Shown: piece by piece, positions 31,630 through 43,062 of the stretch
How the letters are laid out: each line of letters begins with the position of its first letter
Position numbering within the stretch: position 1 is the first letter of the stretch
From: Choanephora cucurbitarum
Taxonomy: Eukaryota; Mucoromycota; Mucoromycetes; Mucorales; Choanephoraceae
NCBI GenBank assembly: GCA_025331435.1
Contig: JAIWNI010000077.1
Location: 62,001-126,000 of the forward strand
Direction of reading: 5' to 3'
Length of the DNA: 64,000 bases
The notes under the pieces: model-generated
Databases searched by the model: none
Seen by the model: only the letters and a program-made list of their open reading frames with translations
What the model was told of the DNA's origin: nothing
Translations under genes and position numbers: made by a program

Positions 31630-33277
31630 TCAAACAATTCTTTCTTTAATTTTGAATACAAGTTGTCTTAAAAGTGTCATGACACTTTCTTCAAACGCTT
31701 TATCACTTAATTCTACTTGAGCTATCTTTTGCGCTAAATCATCGCGTCTCTTTTCGAATTCAAGTCTATCCTTTAATGTTGCTGCCTCATCTCGTTTAAG
31801 CTTCTCGTCTCCTTTTTCTCGAAATTCCCAGAAATGCTTCATTGACTCTCTTTTCTTTGCTTGATCCTCGTTTAATCGTTCTATCTTGAGTTCTTCTGCT
31901 GCTGCAAATCGCTTCAAGGCCTACACACAAACTTTAATAAATAAATAAAACGACTTGAGTTTTGTCTTACAGCTGATTTGGTAGTCAAATCCTGATTTTC
32001 TGAAGCAAATGTTTCTATCTCTCTTTGAACAGCATCACACGTTTTTCTTTGTCTTTTCATATCATGCCTTCGGGAAGACCAACCGTTGATGATCTTGATG
32101 GCTCTAGCTAAATTCTATAGTGTAGGAAAGAATGTTTGCTTAGTCCTTCTTTTTTTCTTGGAAGATGCTTTCAGTGATTTACAGTATCTAATAATTTAAG
32201 TTGCGCTACTTGATCATCTGCGTGTGGTGATATTTCTCTATTATTGTCAATTTCAAGTGTAAATCGTGAAATGTCCTCTTGTAGTTGTGAAGCATGTTCT
32301 TGCAACGTGCTGATATCCCAATTCTCTTTTTCTTGAAGTCCCTTTCTGACATCAATCGCATTCAATACTTCCATCTGAAGTGATTGCTATTGATCCACTC
32401 GGTTAGGATTTTCTTTCTATGTGTGTGTGTCTAATTTACCAATTTATCCTTCACAGCTAATCTTTCAGCCTTTGCCAGATCTAATTCCTGCATGCGCATT
32501 TCACATTCACGACGAAGATTGATCAATTCCTGTTCAAATGTTCTGGTATCTAATTGTAGTCTATCGGTTTCATCTTGTTCGCTTTCTCTCTTCGCTCTCA
32601 TACTATCTCTTATCTCAAGTAATTCCTCTTCTCTAAGAGATAGATCATGTACATCTTGTGCAATTTGTCCCTACATACAAGTTATGATGAATAACACAAT
32701 GAAGCCTAAAACAAACAGATAACATTTCTTTACAGCTCTTAAAGCTAATGGATCCGATTTAGGTCCAGCCTCTTCTTGAAGATAAGCACCAAAGTTCATA
32801 ACAGTTGTCAGTAATTTCTGAAGTCGATCAGCTGTAGGCTCTGTAAAATCTGATAGGGCAATATCTGTGCATCTTAGTGTCTTGAGAAATCGCTTTGTTT
32901 CTAGAAAGATCACTTGAGTTTCCATCATCTCTAGATCAGATTCCTTTTTTTTTTCTAAACATAAGTAACAGCAGATAGTTTGTAGCGATAAAAGTAGTTA
33001 CAGATAGGTTATAGTCCAACATGATCTGTCTTTTCTCTGTTGCCATCATTTGAAGTCGCCAAGGTCTAAAGTGGTAAATGAGAAGTACAAACAACTGGCG
33101 AGTTCGAGATCGGTTGGGTCGGCGAAGATCTTCATCAGTTACTTCGATTCCAATGTCATCAAGAAACGCTCGAAGATGATCACGGCTGACTGTTGGAAGA
33201 CCGTAATCTGGACTTTCATCTTCATCTAGATCGTTTGTGGCTGCAAGTATAGATCTTCTTTTTGGTTGTGAATACAT
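31630..33277 (-). CDS. NUF2: Kinetochore protein Nuf2
   Basis: Component of the Ndc80 complex, which couples kinetochores to spindle microtubules. Six exons on the minus strand: 33277-33002, 32943-32734, 32670-32440, 32386-32183, 32114-31971, 31920-31630; 451 residues, the family's usual length. N-terminal calponin-homology-like head: LRAFLDDIGIEVTDEDLRRP and ALSDFTEPTADRLQKLLTTV with MNFGAYLQ, matching the Nuf2 head. The rest is long coiled coil (LREEELLEIRDSMRAKRESE; HASQLQEDISRFTLEIDNNR; RDDLAQKIAQVELSDKAFEE). One acceptor lies directly after a run of ten A and a G (32944). Divergent from the GT15 gene by 200 bp. Name given from head sequence and architecture. Confidence 0.85.
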
Positions 33278-33477
33278 TGAAAATAATTTCTTTTTTTAAA
33301 AAAAACAATTTTTATTTTTAAAGATATCAACAAAAACGCGCACTTATTTAGTACATATTAATACCATATAAGCATACTACATTCTTCTGTTTGAAGATAG
33401 AGAGAAGGGGGAAAAGGGAGATTGTCTCTTCTCTCACTTTTCTTCCTTTTTATTCTTTTACTCTTCTTCTTTATCCA

Positions 33478-35093
33478 ATGATGGTAGAAAATTTATTAGA
33501 GTCTGATAGACCAAGTCGTATCACAATTAAACCAAATCAAAAGAGATGGTGGCCAAAAACCATTTATCATACATATTGGAGTAGAGTATCATTCTGGGTA
33601 CAAAGAAATCTTTTATGCTCTATTATTGGGTTCATTGCTTTAGTATCTGGTCTGTGCTGGTACCTGTCTATGTACTCAGAGAGCTTCGCCCTATCTGGCT
33701 ACTTTCTCCAACTGTCTTATCAAGATTTTTATGGAGACCGTTTTGTTACTCATCATATCAAACTTTATAACAGCCCCTCATATGACTACCTTCTACCTGA
33801 TACAAAGCTTGATTGGAATGCTGCCAATAGTTCACTTCAGACCAAAGCTGCTTTTGTATCTGTTGTGCATGAAAATGATCTCTATGGTCTTAGAGTGAGT
33901 ATTTTAGATATTGAAGATCGCTTCAATAGTCAGTATGGTTATCCTTGGGTCATTATTTCGGAAAAGGCGTTGTCTCGCAAGTTTCGTGAATGGATTACTA
34001 GTTCAACTACTGCACCTGTCTTCTTTGGACAAGCACCTGCTATTGAATGGAACGAGCCTTATTGGATTGATATGCAATTGGCTGAAAAGAACTTGCGTCA
34101 ATTAGTCAAGACAACAGATACTCCAAATGTTGAGAGCATGAACTTTAGAAAAATGACAAGGTAAAATGTAAAAGAAAATGATTTGTTTTACTTTAACACA
34201 TCCCACAACCGTAGATACAATGCAGGATTCCTAGCCTATCATCCTCTTTTAAGTAATTTAGAGTACACCTGGAGAGTACAGCCAGGATCAAGATATACCT
34301 GTGATATTTTGGAAGATCCATTTGAAAAGATGAAAAGGGAAAAGAAAAAATTGTGTAAATGCTTTAAAAAAGAACACGATCGGGTGTTCATCAAACTAAT
34401 GTGTTGTTTTCTATCTATCGCTAGCTTTTGCTTCTACCACCACTGAAGATCACGTCAATATAGAAGGCCTTCAAGATAAAGTGTTTGAGTTTATTCAACA
34501 GAATAGAGACATCATTGTACCTGCCAGTAAAAGCATCTATAAAGCATTACTAAACGATGCCACACGTAGCAGCCCCATTGACCCAAACAACCCTCTCGGC
34601 GAGTACCATGGCCACTTTTCAAACTGTATGATTGATAACAGCTTGATGATCGCCTCACTTGAGTTTTTACGATCCAAGAAATACACACGATTCTTTGAAG
34701 CATTGGATTTATCAGGCGGATTCTTTTATCACAAGTAAGTTCAAATTCTTTGCCCCCAAAATAAAAACTTCCTATAGAAGTCAAAAATCAATCCATTATG
34801 ATAGATGGGGAGAATCTATGCCTCAGACAGTAGCAGCAGCTCTATTTCTTGAAAGATCAGAGATAGATTATGATCATGTTGTTGGTTATGAATACGGCTA
34901 TATTTCTATTTGTCCTAGCGAGTTCAAGGCTCATGCTCATGGTAGATGTACTTGTACACAATCCGATTATAGAAGTAATTATCTATTTTTGAATCTTGCC
35001 ATTGCTTATGCTCATATACATCTTTTCTCGTTAGCCAACAATGCAAAAATTTGCACGCCTCTCTTTCGAAACATTATCAGCGGAATAGTCTGA
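33478..35093 (+). CDS. GT15 family alpha-1,2-mannosyltransferase (Kre2/Mnt1/Ktr-like)
   Basis: Golgi type II membrane enzyme that adds mannose to O- and N-linked glycans. Exons 33478-34160, 34215-34354, 34425-34734, 34778-34974, 35035-35093; 462 residues. A short cytosolic tail precedes one membrane anchor (NLLCSIIGFIALVSGLCWYL). Catalytic-domain blocks: AAFVSVVHENDLYGLRVSIL, IEDRFNSQYGYPWVIISEKA, YNAGFLAYHP, YTWRVQPGSRYTCDI, HFSNCMIDNSLMIASLEFLR, and LDLSGGFFY..YDRWGESMPQTVAAALFL. The C-terminus has the Cys pattern RCTCTQSDYR.. KICTPLF when the 60-nt intron at 34975-35034 is removed; this splice choice restores the usual CxC...SCT ending. About seven residues between the Tyr and Asp of the GGFFY..RWG motif are an insertion relative to typical members. 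Confidence 0.88.
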
Positions 35094-35330
35094 TAAAGAA
35101 AAAATGATAAAAGAGAAAGGAAAGATGCAATAGTAAATGGAATTCTTACTATTCAAACTTTAAAAAATAACATATAGACAACAGGCATTTAAATACATTT
35201 ATGTTCAAGATTCTTTGAGCCCTTCCTTTCCCTCGTTCTTTTTAATACTTTTTTTGGGAGTATTTTAACTAGCTTTGACACTTTTTTCTTAAAAAAAAAA
35301 GAAAAAGGGGAGAAAAGCGCTTGATAGAGA

Positions 35331-36938
35331 ATGAGCCGATTCAAATCGTTACTTAGTCTCTGTACCACTATCTTTACTGTCTTATTCTTTCAATGCTGTC
35401 TTGCAGTATCAGAAAAAGACAAAGTAGTCGTGGGCTATTGGGGTTACTGGGAATCCAAGTTATTACCTATTGAATACATTCCGTGGTCTCAAATTACACA
35501 TTTGAACTATGGGTTCGCCACAATGGAAGATGAAGTTGTTCCTAAATTATCAAATCCAGCTCAACTGATGAAAGTAGTTGGTATTGCTCACCAAAATAAT
35601 GTCAAGGTCTTGTTGTCTATCGGAGGCTGGTATGGAAGCAGGTCTATGAGTAAGATGGCTTCTACTCTCGATGGTCGAACGCAGTTTGTAGAAAAAGCAG
35701 TAGAATGGATATTACAATTTGGTCTAGATGGCAAGTGAATAATTTGGATTATCTACACAAGAGGAACATACTAATAACTGACCTTCCTAATTATTTATAG
35801 GCATTGATATTGATTGGTAAATAGACTGATTGAATCTGTAATGAAGACAGTGTCAAACTAAAACTCTTTCAGGGAATATCCGGGTAAAAGCGCACTTGAA
35901 TGTAACACATTAGACTACGCCAATGATACAGATAATTATTTATTGCTGCTTAAGCAATTGCGCGAAGCACTTGATAATGCATTCAGTACAATCAAGCCAG
36001 CTACAACCGATACCACTTACTATAAACATCTCTATACCAACGGAACAAGCAAAAATGAAGATCACAAATTATTAACACTGGCAGTGGGCACAGTACCCTT
36101 TTCTAAAAACAATGCACCCATCACTGATGTTAGCTCCTTCAGTGCAGTGATCGATTGGGTCTTTGTGATGATGTATGATACCTATGTAGGCAAATCTGTC
36201 ATCGGACCCAACGCACCCCTTCAAACATCAAAACAAGAAGGCTCCACTAAGCAAAGTTTCGCACAAGCATGGGAAGCATGGTCTACAGCACACATGCCTC
36301 CTGAAAAGATCATTATGGGTCTGCCTCTTTATGGGTATGTCTCTAAACCAAAAGAAGATGTGGTTCATCTCAAAAGACTCCTAGTCACTGCTCATGCCTC
36401 AAAGCCTCAAGGTGATGCCGAAGACGAACTCTCTCAATCGCCTTGCCCTAATTCAAGACGCGCTTATTCCGGTATGTGGAAATGGCGCTCTCTCCTAAGT
36501 TCTGGTATCTTGCTGGACTACAAAACACCAGGTGGTCAATGGATCAAGAACTGGGATGTAGAATCGCAAACGCCTTGGCTTTACAATCCAGTCACGCACC
36601 ACCTGATCGTCTATGATGATCCTGATAGTATTGCACTGAAAGTTGACTTTGCGATCTGTAAAGGTGCTCGAGGGGTAGGCGTATGGGATGTCACTTATGA
36701 TGACTATTCACAAAAGAAAGGACAGCTGCTCGATGTCATCAACCAAGAGCTCTCAAACAATAACCAAAAAGAGGCCTGTCAAAGAATTAGCCCAATTGCT
36801 CCTTATAAAGTTGTGGGTCCTCAATTCAATGCATTAAGCAAAGAACAATTGTATTCAAATGCTGTCAAGCTTGCTCCTACCACCTTGGTTTTCTTTGCTT
36901 TTCTTTGCGCTGTCTTTTCTTTGGCCAATCAGATCTAA
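35331..36938 (+). CDS. GH18 chitinase, secreted, possibly GPI-anchored
   Basis: Hydrolyses beta-1,4 linkages in chitin; probable roles are wall remodelling and hyphal separation. Exons 35331-35730, 35801-35816 (16 nt), 35873-36938; 493 residues. Signal peptide MSRFKSLLSLCTTIFTVLFFQCCLA. Catalytic features: KVLLSIGGWYGS, then the active-site strand FGLDGIDIDWEYPG (DxxDxDxE; the final Glu is the proton donor), later VFVMMYDTY and MGLPLYGYV, and GVGVWDVTYDDY. The 16-nt exon encodes the central I-D-I-D of the active site, and the preceding intron has a GC donor (G|GCAAGT). The C-terminus ends in a hydrophobic stretch (TTLVFFAFLCAVFSLANQI) preceded by small residues, consistent with a GPI-attachment signal or a membrane tail. 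No chitin-binding module seen. Confidence 0.9.
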
Positions 36939-37036
36939 AGATAATTCACAGTGGCAACCCCCGGTTTTTAATATCACTTAATAAATTTTTATTTTCTTGT
37001 TTTTTTCTTTCTATATATCCCATTCTGTCTACAACT

Positions 37037-37898
37037 ATGCTTCGACGCACTTTCAATAGCATTCAACAAAGAGGATTGGCTACTGCTTCTCCTTTGATCA
37101 TCAAGAATGCTCGCATCCAAGCATCTATCATTCTATCACGAGCACCTCAGATTACTCGCGATGCCACTCCTTTTGAAAAAGCTTATTTCGATTACCGTGA
37201 AAAGTTTGAACGTCAAGAAGCCACAGCCACGCCTACTGAATTTTACTTCAAGAAGGGATCAGTGGCTGAACGTCGTTGGAAGAATGAGGAAGAAGCTCGT
37301 CAAAAAGCCATGACCAACACAGCCGAAAATTTGACAGATAGTGTCAAGGAATCACAAGCCACTTGGGAAAAGGAAAATGAGAGTTTAGTGGCCACCAACA
37401 AAGTTGAAAAGCTATCTCGAGAAACAGAGGCTGACAGAAAGAACGATACAAAGAGTTTGGATAGATCACTTCAAAAGACATTGTATTTAGTTGTCAAGAA
37501 GAATGATGAAGCAAACCCCTGGCAGTTCCCTCAAGGTCCTGTTGACAGTTCCGAATACTTGCACGAGGTATGTAGCATACAATCCGGCTGTCATTGACTC
37601 TAAGCATGACTCAATTTCTTTTTTGTCATAGGCAGCAGAACGTACATTGAAACAAGAATGTGGTGTAGATATGGATACCTGGTTTGTTGGACGTCAACCC
37701 ATTGGCGTTTTCAAGCAAGCTTCAACTAAAGGTGCAGAGGGCAGCAAGACTTTCTTCATGAAGGCTCGTATCTATGCTGGCCAAGTGAAGCCAAGTAAAG
37801 AGGTCAGTGATTTTGCTTGGCTAACAAAGCAAGAATTAGCCAGCAAATTTTCCCCTGAATATTATAAAGCCGTCAAGGATAGTTTAGGTGATCTTTAA
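37037..37898 (+). CDS. MRPL46: Mitochondrial large ribosomal subunit protein mL46
   Basis: Ribosomal protein with a Nudix-like fold, acting in mitochondrial translation. Exons 37037-37567 and 37632-37898; 265 residues. N-terminus MLRRTFNSIQQRGLATAS is a clear mitochondrial presequence. Diagnostic blocks: LSRAPQITRDATPFEKAYFD, YREKFERQEA, LYLVVKKNDEANPWQFPQGP, AERTLKQECGVDMDTWFVGR and SDFAWLTKQELASKF, all in the order known for mL46/MRPL46 (yeast Mrpl17). The pseudo-Nudix helix lacks the catalytic Glu array. The intron falls between YLHE and AAERTL. It starts about 100 bp after the chitinase stop on the same strand. Confidence 0.93.
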
Positions 37899-38082
37899 TG
37901 TGTGTCTTTTTATTGTTGTTATTACTAGAAACATCTCTCTTTCCTTTCCTTTCAACTTGCCCCTTCACCTATTTTTTTCATTTATATTATTATTGTACAT
38001 ATAAATTACATTTATTAAATAGAAAACAAGAGAGATGGTGTTATAAGCTCCCCCTTTTTGGGGAAGAAGGGAATGACAAAGT

Positions 38083-39294
38083 TTAGGTAGTCATCATCAT
38101 TTGAGTAGGCGATCCTAATGTAGTTTGACTGCTACTTCGCTTGTTGATACCGCCTTTTAACATGTTGAACATCTTCTTTTTGATTCCTGGGGATTTGTTA
38201 CTTTGTGTCTCAGACTTGAGAGTGGATGAAGATGAAGAAAACGAGAGCATGGATCCACCTGGCAATGACAAGAGTTGCTGACTTCGATCCTTGACACCGC
38301 TCACTCGTTTTTCCCAAACCATACTTGACTTGTGTTCTTGATAACAAGGCTCACATAGCAGGTCCATGACACGCACCTTGTCAGGCTTTGGCCATCCTCT
38401 TTGGAATGTATGACATTTGGCGCATTCAAAATCTACCTTTAATGAATTCCATCGTGAAGCAGCATAATGTTCAGCTTCACCGTATTCAAAAAGGGCCATC
38501 TTGAAGATCTTGACAGCATCTAGATTAGGATTGTTCAGTTTATGAAGCTGGTTAGCATTGTATTGTTGGACTGTCTCAATAAACTGTGTTGTTGCTTTAG
38601 AGGCAGTGACAAGCTGATTATGGTCAAAATTGGTCCAGAACTTGCGACCTTCATTGAGGTCAAAGAGGAGGTCATCGATTTGTTTCATCTCTTTCTCTGC
38701 TTGTTCTTGTTCTACTAAAAGTTCTTGTCTCCTTGCTTGACAGTCTGTGATAGACTTGGTCATTTCACCTATGGCTTTTTGACAGCTATCGACAATCGAT
38801 CGTATCTCTGACACTTTTTCTTCAGCATCTGAGTTTTTGTCACGAGCACGGACGTATTTCTTCTTAAATTGAGTGGCAACGAAAGGCACATGGTAAAGCT
38901 GATGGTATTGGCGCTCTCGTTTTGATTTCTTATTGCGCCTCTGTTCAGCATATTGTCGTACATCTACCAAATGAGCTTCATGTTCTTCTAGTTCTTGCTT
39001 TAGCGTATCTCGGTCTACTTTCAATCGACCCATATCATAATCTATGTGTCTTATTTCAGCTGCCACACGATAGATAGTTTCTCTTGATTGATGTAGCTTA
39101 AGCTGATATTTCTCTTCAACAGCATGAACTACTTGATAGAACTGTCTATTGGTCTTTTGGCGACGCTGAATTTGTTCCTCAATCTCTCTGAGATAGTACA
39201 TCATTGACTTGAATGCACCATTCTTCTTGTTAGCTTGAGCAATAACGAATTCTGCTTTCTCTAAATCGATAGGGTATATTGGCTGTTCTTCCAT
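38083..39294 (-). CDS. Coiled-coil protein with a CxxC...CxxC zinc-ribbon-like motif, 403 residues
   Basis: Single exon on the minus strand, starting MEEQPIYPIDLEKAEFVIAQ and ending QMMMTT. Residues 10-235 are nearly all charged heptad-type helix (REIEEQIQRRQKTNRQFYQV; DRDTLKQELEEHEAHLVDVR; VEQEQAEKEMKQIDDLLFDL), so a long coiled coil or BAR/F-BAR-like helical domain is likely. Near residue 295 come CAKC and, 21 residues later, CEPC, a possible four-cysteine zinc site (FECAKCHTFQRGWPKPDKVR...LLCEPCYQEH). The C-terminus is Ser/Thr-rich and basic. I do not recognise the protein; a membrane-curvature or cytoskeletal adaptor role is speculative. Convergent with mL46. Confidence 0.82.
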   Translation of the reverse strand: MEEQPIYPIDLEKAEFVIAQANKKNGAFKSMMYYLREIEEQIQRRQKTNRQFYQVVHAVEEKYQLKLHQSRETIYRVAAEIRHIDYDMGRLKVDRDTLKQELEEHEAHLVDVRQYAEQRRNKKSKRERQYHQLYHVPFVATQFKKKYVRARDKNSDAEEKVSEIRSIVDSCQKAIGEMTKSITDCQARRQELLVEQEQAEKEMKQIDDLLFDLNEGRKFWTNFDHNQLVTASKATTQFIETVQQYNANQLHKLNNPNLDAVKIFKMALFEYGEAEHYAASRWNSLKVDFECAKCHTFQRGWPKPDKVRVMDLLCEPCYQEHKSSMVWEKRVSGVKDRSQQLLSLPGGSMLSFSSSSSTLKSETQSNKSPGIKKKMFNMLKGGINKRSSSQTTLGSPTQMMMTT

Positions 39295-41328
39295 TTTGTA
39301 ATGATTTCTGCAGAAAAGGGGAGAGGGAAAATGATAAACAAGTGTGATTTAAGGTAGTTTTTTTTTTTTTTTAGAAAGTACTAAAAAAAGGCAAGGAAAT
39401 AACAAATTGCTATTTCTTTTTTTTTTCCTTGCATAAAGGCACCAATGAAGTTAGAATTTTTTCTTTTTCTCTCTCAGCTACTCTGTGTAACACAAATAAA
39501 CAAAAACCAAGAAAGCAACAAGAACGATGTCTATTCTTATCCATAAAAAACAGCAAACCGAGGGAGTGACTGCGCACTTGTTGATGTAAGCAATGCTTAG
39601 AAAAACAACATGCCATAATACTCAATAATCTAAATACAATGACTCAATGCCCTTTTATTTTTTTATTTTTATTAAGAACAAACTAAAACACTGCAAATTC
39701 TACTTGACTTGAGGACTTCTCTACCCACGCACACATTAGAAAACGGTCAGAATTCTACTCAAACTTAAAACCTATTGCTTTCTAGTAAACTAAAAAGAAA
39801 AAGGCACTAAACACCAGAGCTAATTGAGGCAAAAATCGAGGCCGATATAAATCATACACTAGACTAACGTTTTACTTCTCCATTTGTATACCCAAAACTA
39901 GAATTATTAATTAAATGATGAGCAACTTTAATAGATGGGGAGTAAACAGGGAGTATATTCTGGCTTTTCGAAAGCACACACATTTGGTTTCTATTGTACT
40001 TTGATATTTAATCCAACTAATTCATCTGATGTGCATCAGAGAATGATATCTTTATTCAGTCATGACTTATTCTTTTCAGAGAACTAAATGGCTTTTTGAG
40101 TCGAAGTGTTTGTATACAAAAATACACTAAATTGACCAAAAAAAAAAGTTTTCATCTTCAAAGAGAACAATTAGTCATGATAGATTTGTCTCTCAAAAAC
40201 AAGGTCTTGATTTGGACGTATTTAAGAGCACACGATGTGTCAAATCATTGAATTAATTAAATTTATTCAGTCAGCCTTTGACTTTTCTTAATGTCACTTT
40301 CTCTCATTTTTGGTAGTAAATCATATTGAGACAAAAGCTTCACCTAATCTATTGTGACAAAGAGAAAAGAAAAGAAGCAATGGTCAGTAGATAGAGTAAA
40401 GAAGAGCATGGTACACATCCATTACTAATAGCAATCACAATAATAACAAGAAAGGATATATAAAGTAAAATGACATTCTGTCGAAAGATTAAAAATAACC
40501 TGTGTTATCTTTAAGAACAATACAAACTTGTTAGACAGCTATAAGGAGCTTCCAGTCTATTAATAGCTAAAGATACTGTGTTTGATATAGTGAATTCTAC
40601 GCATAAAAATACGATCCTCTTCTGCCTATCTCGAGCTAAAGGAGATCTAATGTTCGATTAATATGTTAGGCTAATGACAGGTATGGTTCAACCAATTTGA
40701 ATCTATAATTGAACTCTCTTGTTGAAACTATAACAAAAGGTGTAAAAAAAGCTTCTATTTTAGAAGTGAAATTATTGTTTTAAAGCTGCATACCCCCAAA
40801 CAGCGTAGTCTGCGAGTTGCGATGAATCATTTTATTTCATGCTGCTATCCTGTCCAAATGTATCAGACCTCATGTCTTCTCTTTAAATATTAACAACATA
40901 GGCTAAACTTTCTATAATTAAATTGTATCTTCTGTCAACTAGGAAAATAAACCCTGTAGATTTTCATCGTATCTGTGCAACAATGCTTTCTGACATGTGT
41001 TCCTTTTAAATGTTAATTTTCGTGTTTAGAAGTATATTCTGCATCATTGGTTGTTTTAAGTCTCTCCAACTACCCTCCTCCATTGGACTCAAATGATATC
41101 CTCCTCACTCTTTCCTTTTTTTTTCTACTTCAAACGCGAGCATTGATATGGTTCGCATGTAGGACAAGTAGCTTGTCGTTTATTATTGTAACTCTTTTTT
41201 CTCTGCTTAATTTGTACCTCATCATGACATCTTTAAAATAGGAACGGAGTTCATGTTTTCAAAATAAAAATATCTATCTATTTTTTGTTTATTTTTTCTT
41301 CTTCTTAGCTCTCTTCTCCTGTTACAAA
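39295..41328. other. Long non-coding stretch, 2.0 kb
   Basis: AT-rich spacer between the starts of two divergently oriented genes (coiled-coil protein, minus; RFT1, plus). Contains poly-T and poly-A runs (39359-39372, 39418-39426, 39658-39672), one TGACTCA at about 39643 and CT-rich DNA just before RFT1. The short plus frame 41047-41241 is Leu/Ser/Phe-rich promoter DNA, not a supported gene. No repeats or RNA genes seen. Confidence 0.4.
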
Positions 41329-43062
41329 ATGAATCAAAAGTTGCAGAAGGAAGAAGAAAAAAAGGACGATAATCTGCTAGCTGCAACAGCTAAAGGAGCT
41401 TCTTATCTTATCATGCTGCAATTCGTATCGCGTATGTTAACATTCTCACTCAATCAAATTGTTCTGCGTTATACCTCAAAGGCTACGTTTGGCATTGCTT
41501 CAGTCAACCTGGAACTCCTGTCTTCAACTATCCTGTTTATATCTCGAGAAGGATTTCGCTCTGCCCTGATTAGACAGAGCAAGAATCAACAATCGATTCT
41601 CAACTTGGCCTATATACCCTCAGTCTTTGGGCTGATGACAACCGTTATCGTCTGTCTTTATTACCTATCGACCATTTCAATTGAAGAGCAGATCCAGTTT
41701 CCATACTATAAGGTATCTGTATTGCTGTACGGTGTAGCTTCATTTGTTGAATTGCTTGTCGAACCTCTTTGTATTTTGGCTTTGAACAATCTCTACTTTC
41801 AACTGCGTGTCGCTGTGGAAGGTACCGCTGTTGTAGTACGATGTTTGATCACATTTGGATTGACACTGTATTTTGCCGGAAATGAAAAACTAAGTATTCT
41901 AGCCTTTGGTATTGCACAACTTGTGTATGGATTCATTATGATGACGGGCTATTTGGGTTATTTTCTATACAAGGAAAAATCGATCAACAGACTATTACCT
42001 CATAAGATTGTCGAGAAGGAACAGAGTTATTGGTTTGATAAGGCTTTACTACATTTGGGATTGACAATGACCAAGCAGTCGTTTCTCAAACACGTCTTGA
42101 CTGAAGGAGACAAGATGTTGATTTCTGTGCTGAGTTCATCTCAAGATAGAGGTGTCTATGCCTTTGTTGTGAATTATGGTGAGTTGCATTAGAGGTATAA
42201 ATGGACCTCTTTTGTTTGTATACTCATCACTTTATCTTTCTAGGCTCTTTGATTGTTCGTATTCTATTTCAACCAATAGAAGAAACAAGTCGTACATTTT
42301 TCACCAAAATATTGTTGACAAACCAAGACAAGAAAGAGGATAATGAAGTTACAGCAGCTAATGTATTGATGATATTCATCCAATCTCATGTATTGTTGGG
42401 CTTGATCTTTATCTGTTTTGCAACCAACTATACATCTACCTTGATTGATCTATTAGCAGGCAAGAGCTGGTCGCTGGGAGAAGGCCAAGCACCCCTTGTG
42501 CTGTCTATGTACTGTGTCTATGTTCCCTTCATGGGCATCAATGGTATCACTGAAGGCTTTGTGCAGGCTGTAGCTACGAAATCTGATTTGACGCGGCTGA
42601 GTTATTTCATGGTTTTGTTTTCTGTTTGTTTTATGTTATCTGGCTTTATTTTTATGTACATGTTCGAATTGGGCGCTATCGGGTTGATCTTGGCAAACAT
42701 GGTCAATCTCGGCATTCGTATTGCATATAGCTGGTTCTATATTTGTCGATACTTTTGTAACAATAGAAGGGTCACATTGTCTGTACGCCAATGGTTTCCA
42801 CATGCTGCCACTGCTTGTTCATTTGTTTTGGCCTGGATTGTCACTTATTGGTCAGAAAGCCATTTGGGTTGGTACACTTTCAAGCAGAAGATGATGCATA
42901 TTGCTCTAGGTGGTGTCTGTTTTGTTATTGTCTTGATCGTCATGTAAGTCTTTTAAGGAATGGCTTATACAGTTTTGTTGATCTTCTTTCACTTTTAGGC
43001 TATGGAAAGAAAAGAGTTTGATCAATGACGTAAAACGCTTAAAGAGTCATAAGTTTGAATAG
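41329..43062 (+). CDS. RFT1: Rft1, ER membrane protein for dolichol-linked oligosaccharide assembly
   Basis: Polytopic ER protein needed for N-glycosylation; classically proposed to flip Man5GlcNAc2-PP-dolichol, although direct flippase activity is debated. Exons 41329-42178, 42244-42943, 42999-43062; 537 residues, the usual size. Family blocks: GASYLIMLQFVSRMLTFSLN, QIVLRYTSKATFGIASVNLE, LLSSTILFISREGFRSALIR, LTEGDKMLISVLSSSQDRGV and AFVVNYGSLIVRILFQPIEE followed by TSRTFF. I count about twelve hydrophobic segments. The C-terminus is short and basic (KRLKSHKFE). Start chosen at the first ATG after a pyrimidine-rich leader. Confidence 0.95.

Noticed and set aside
35731..35800. A GT donor (GTGAAT, 35735) for the first chitinase intron instead of the GC donor
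   Set aside because: Using it gives a stop codon directly after the junction and destroys the DxxDxDxE active site; the GC donor restores it exactly.
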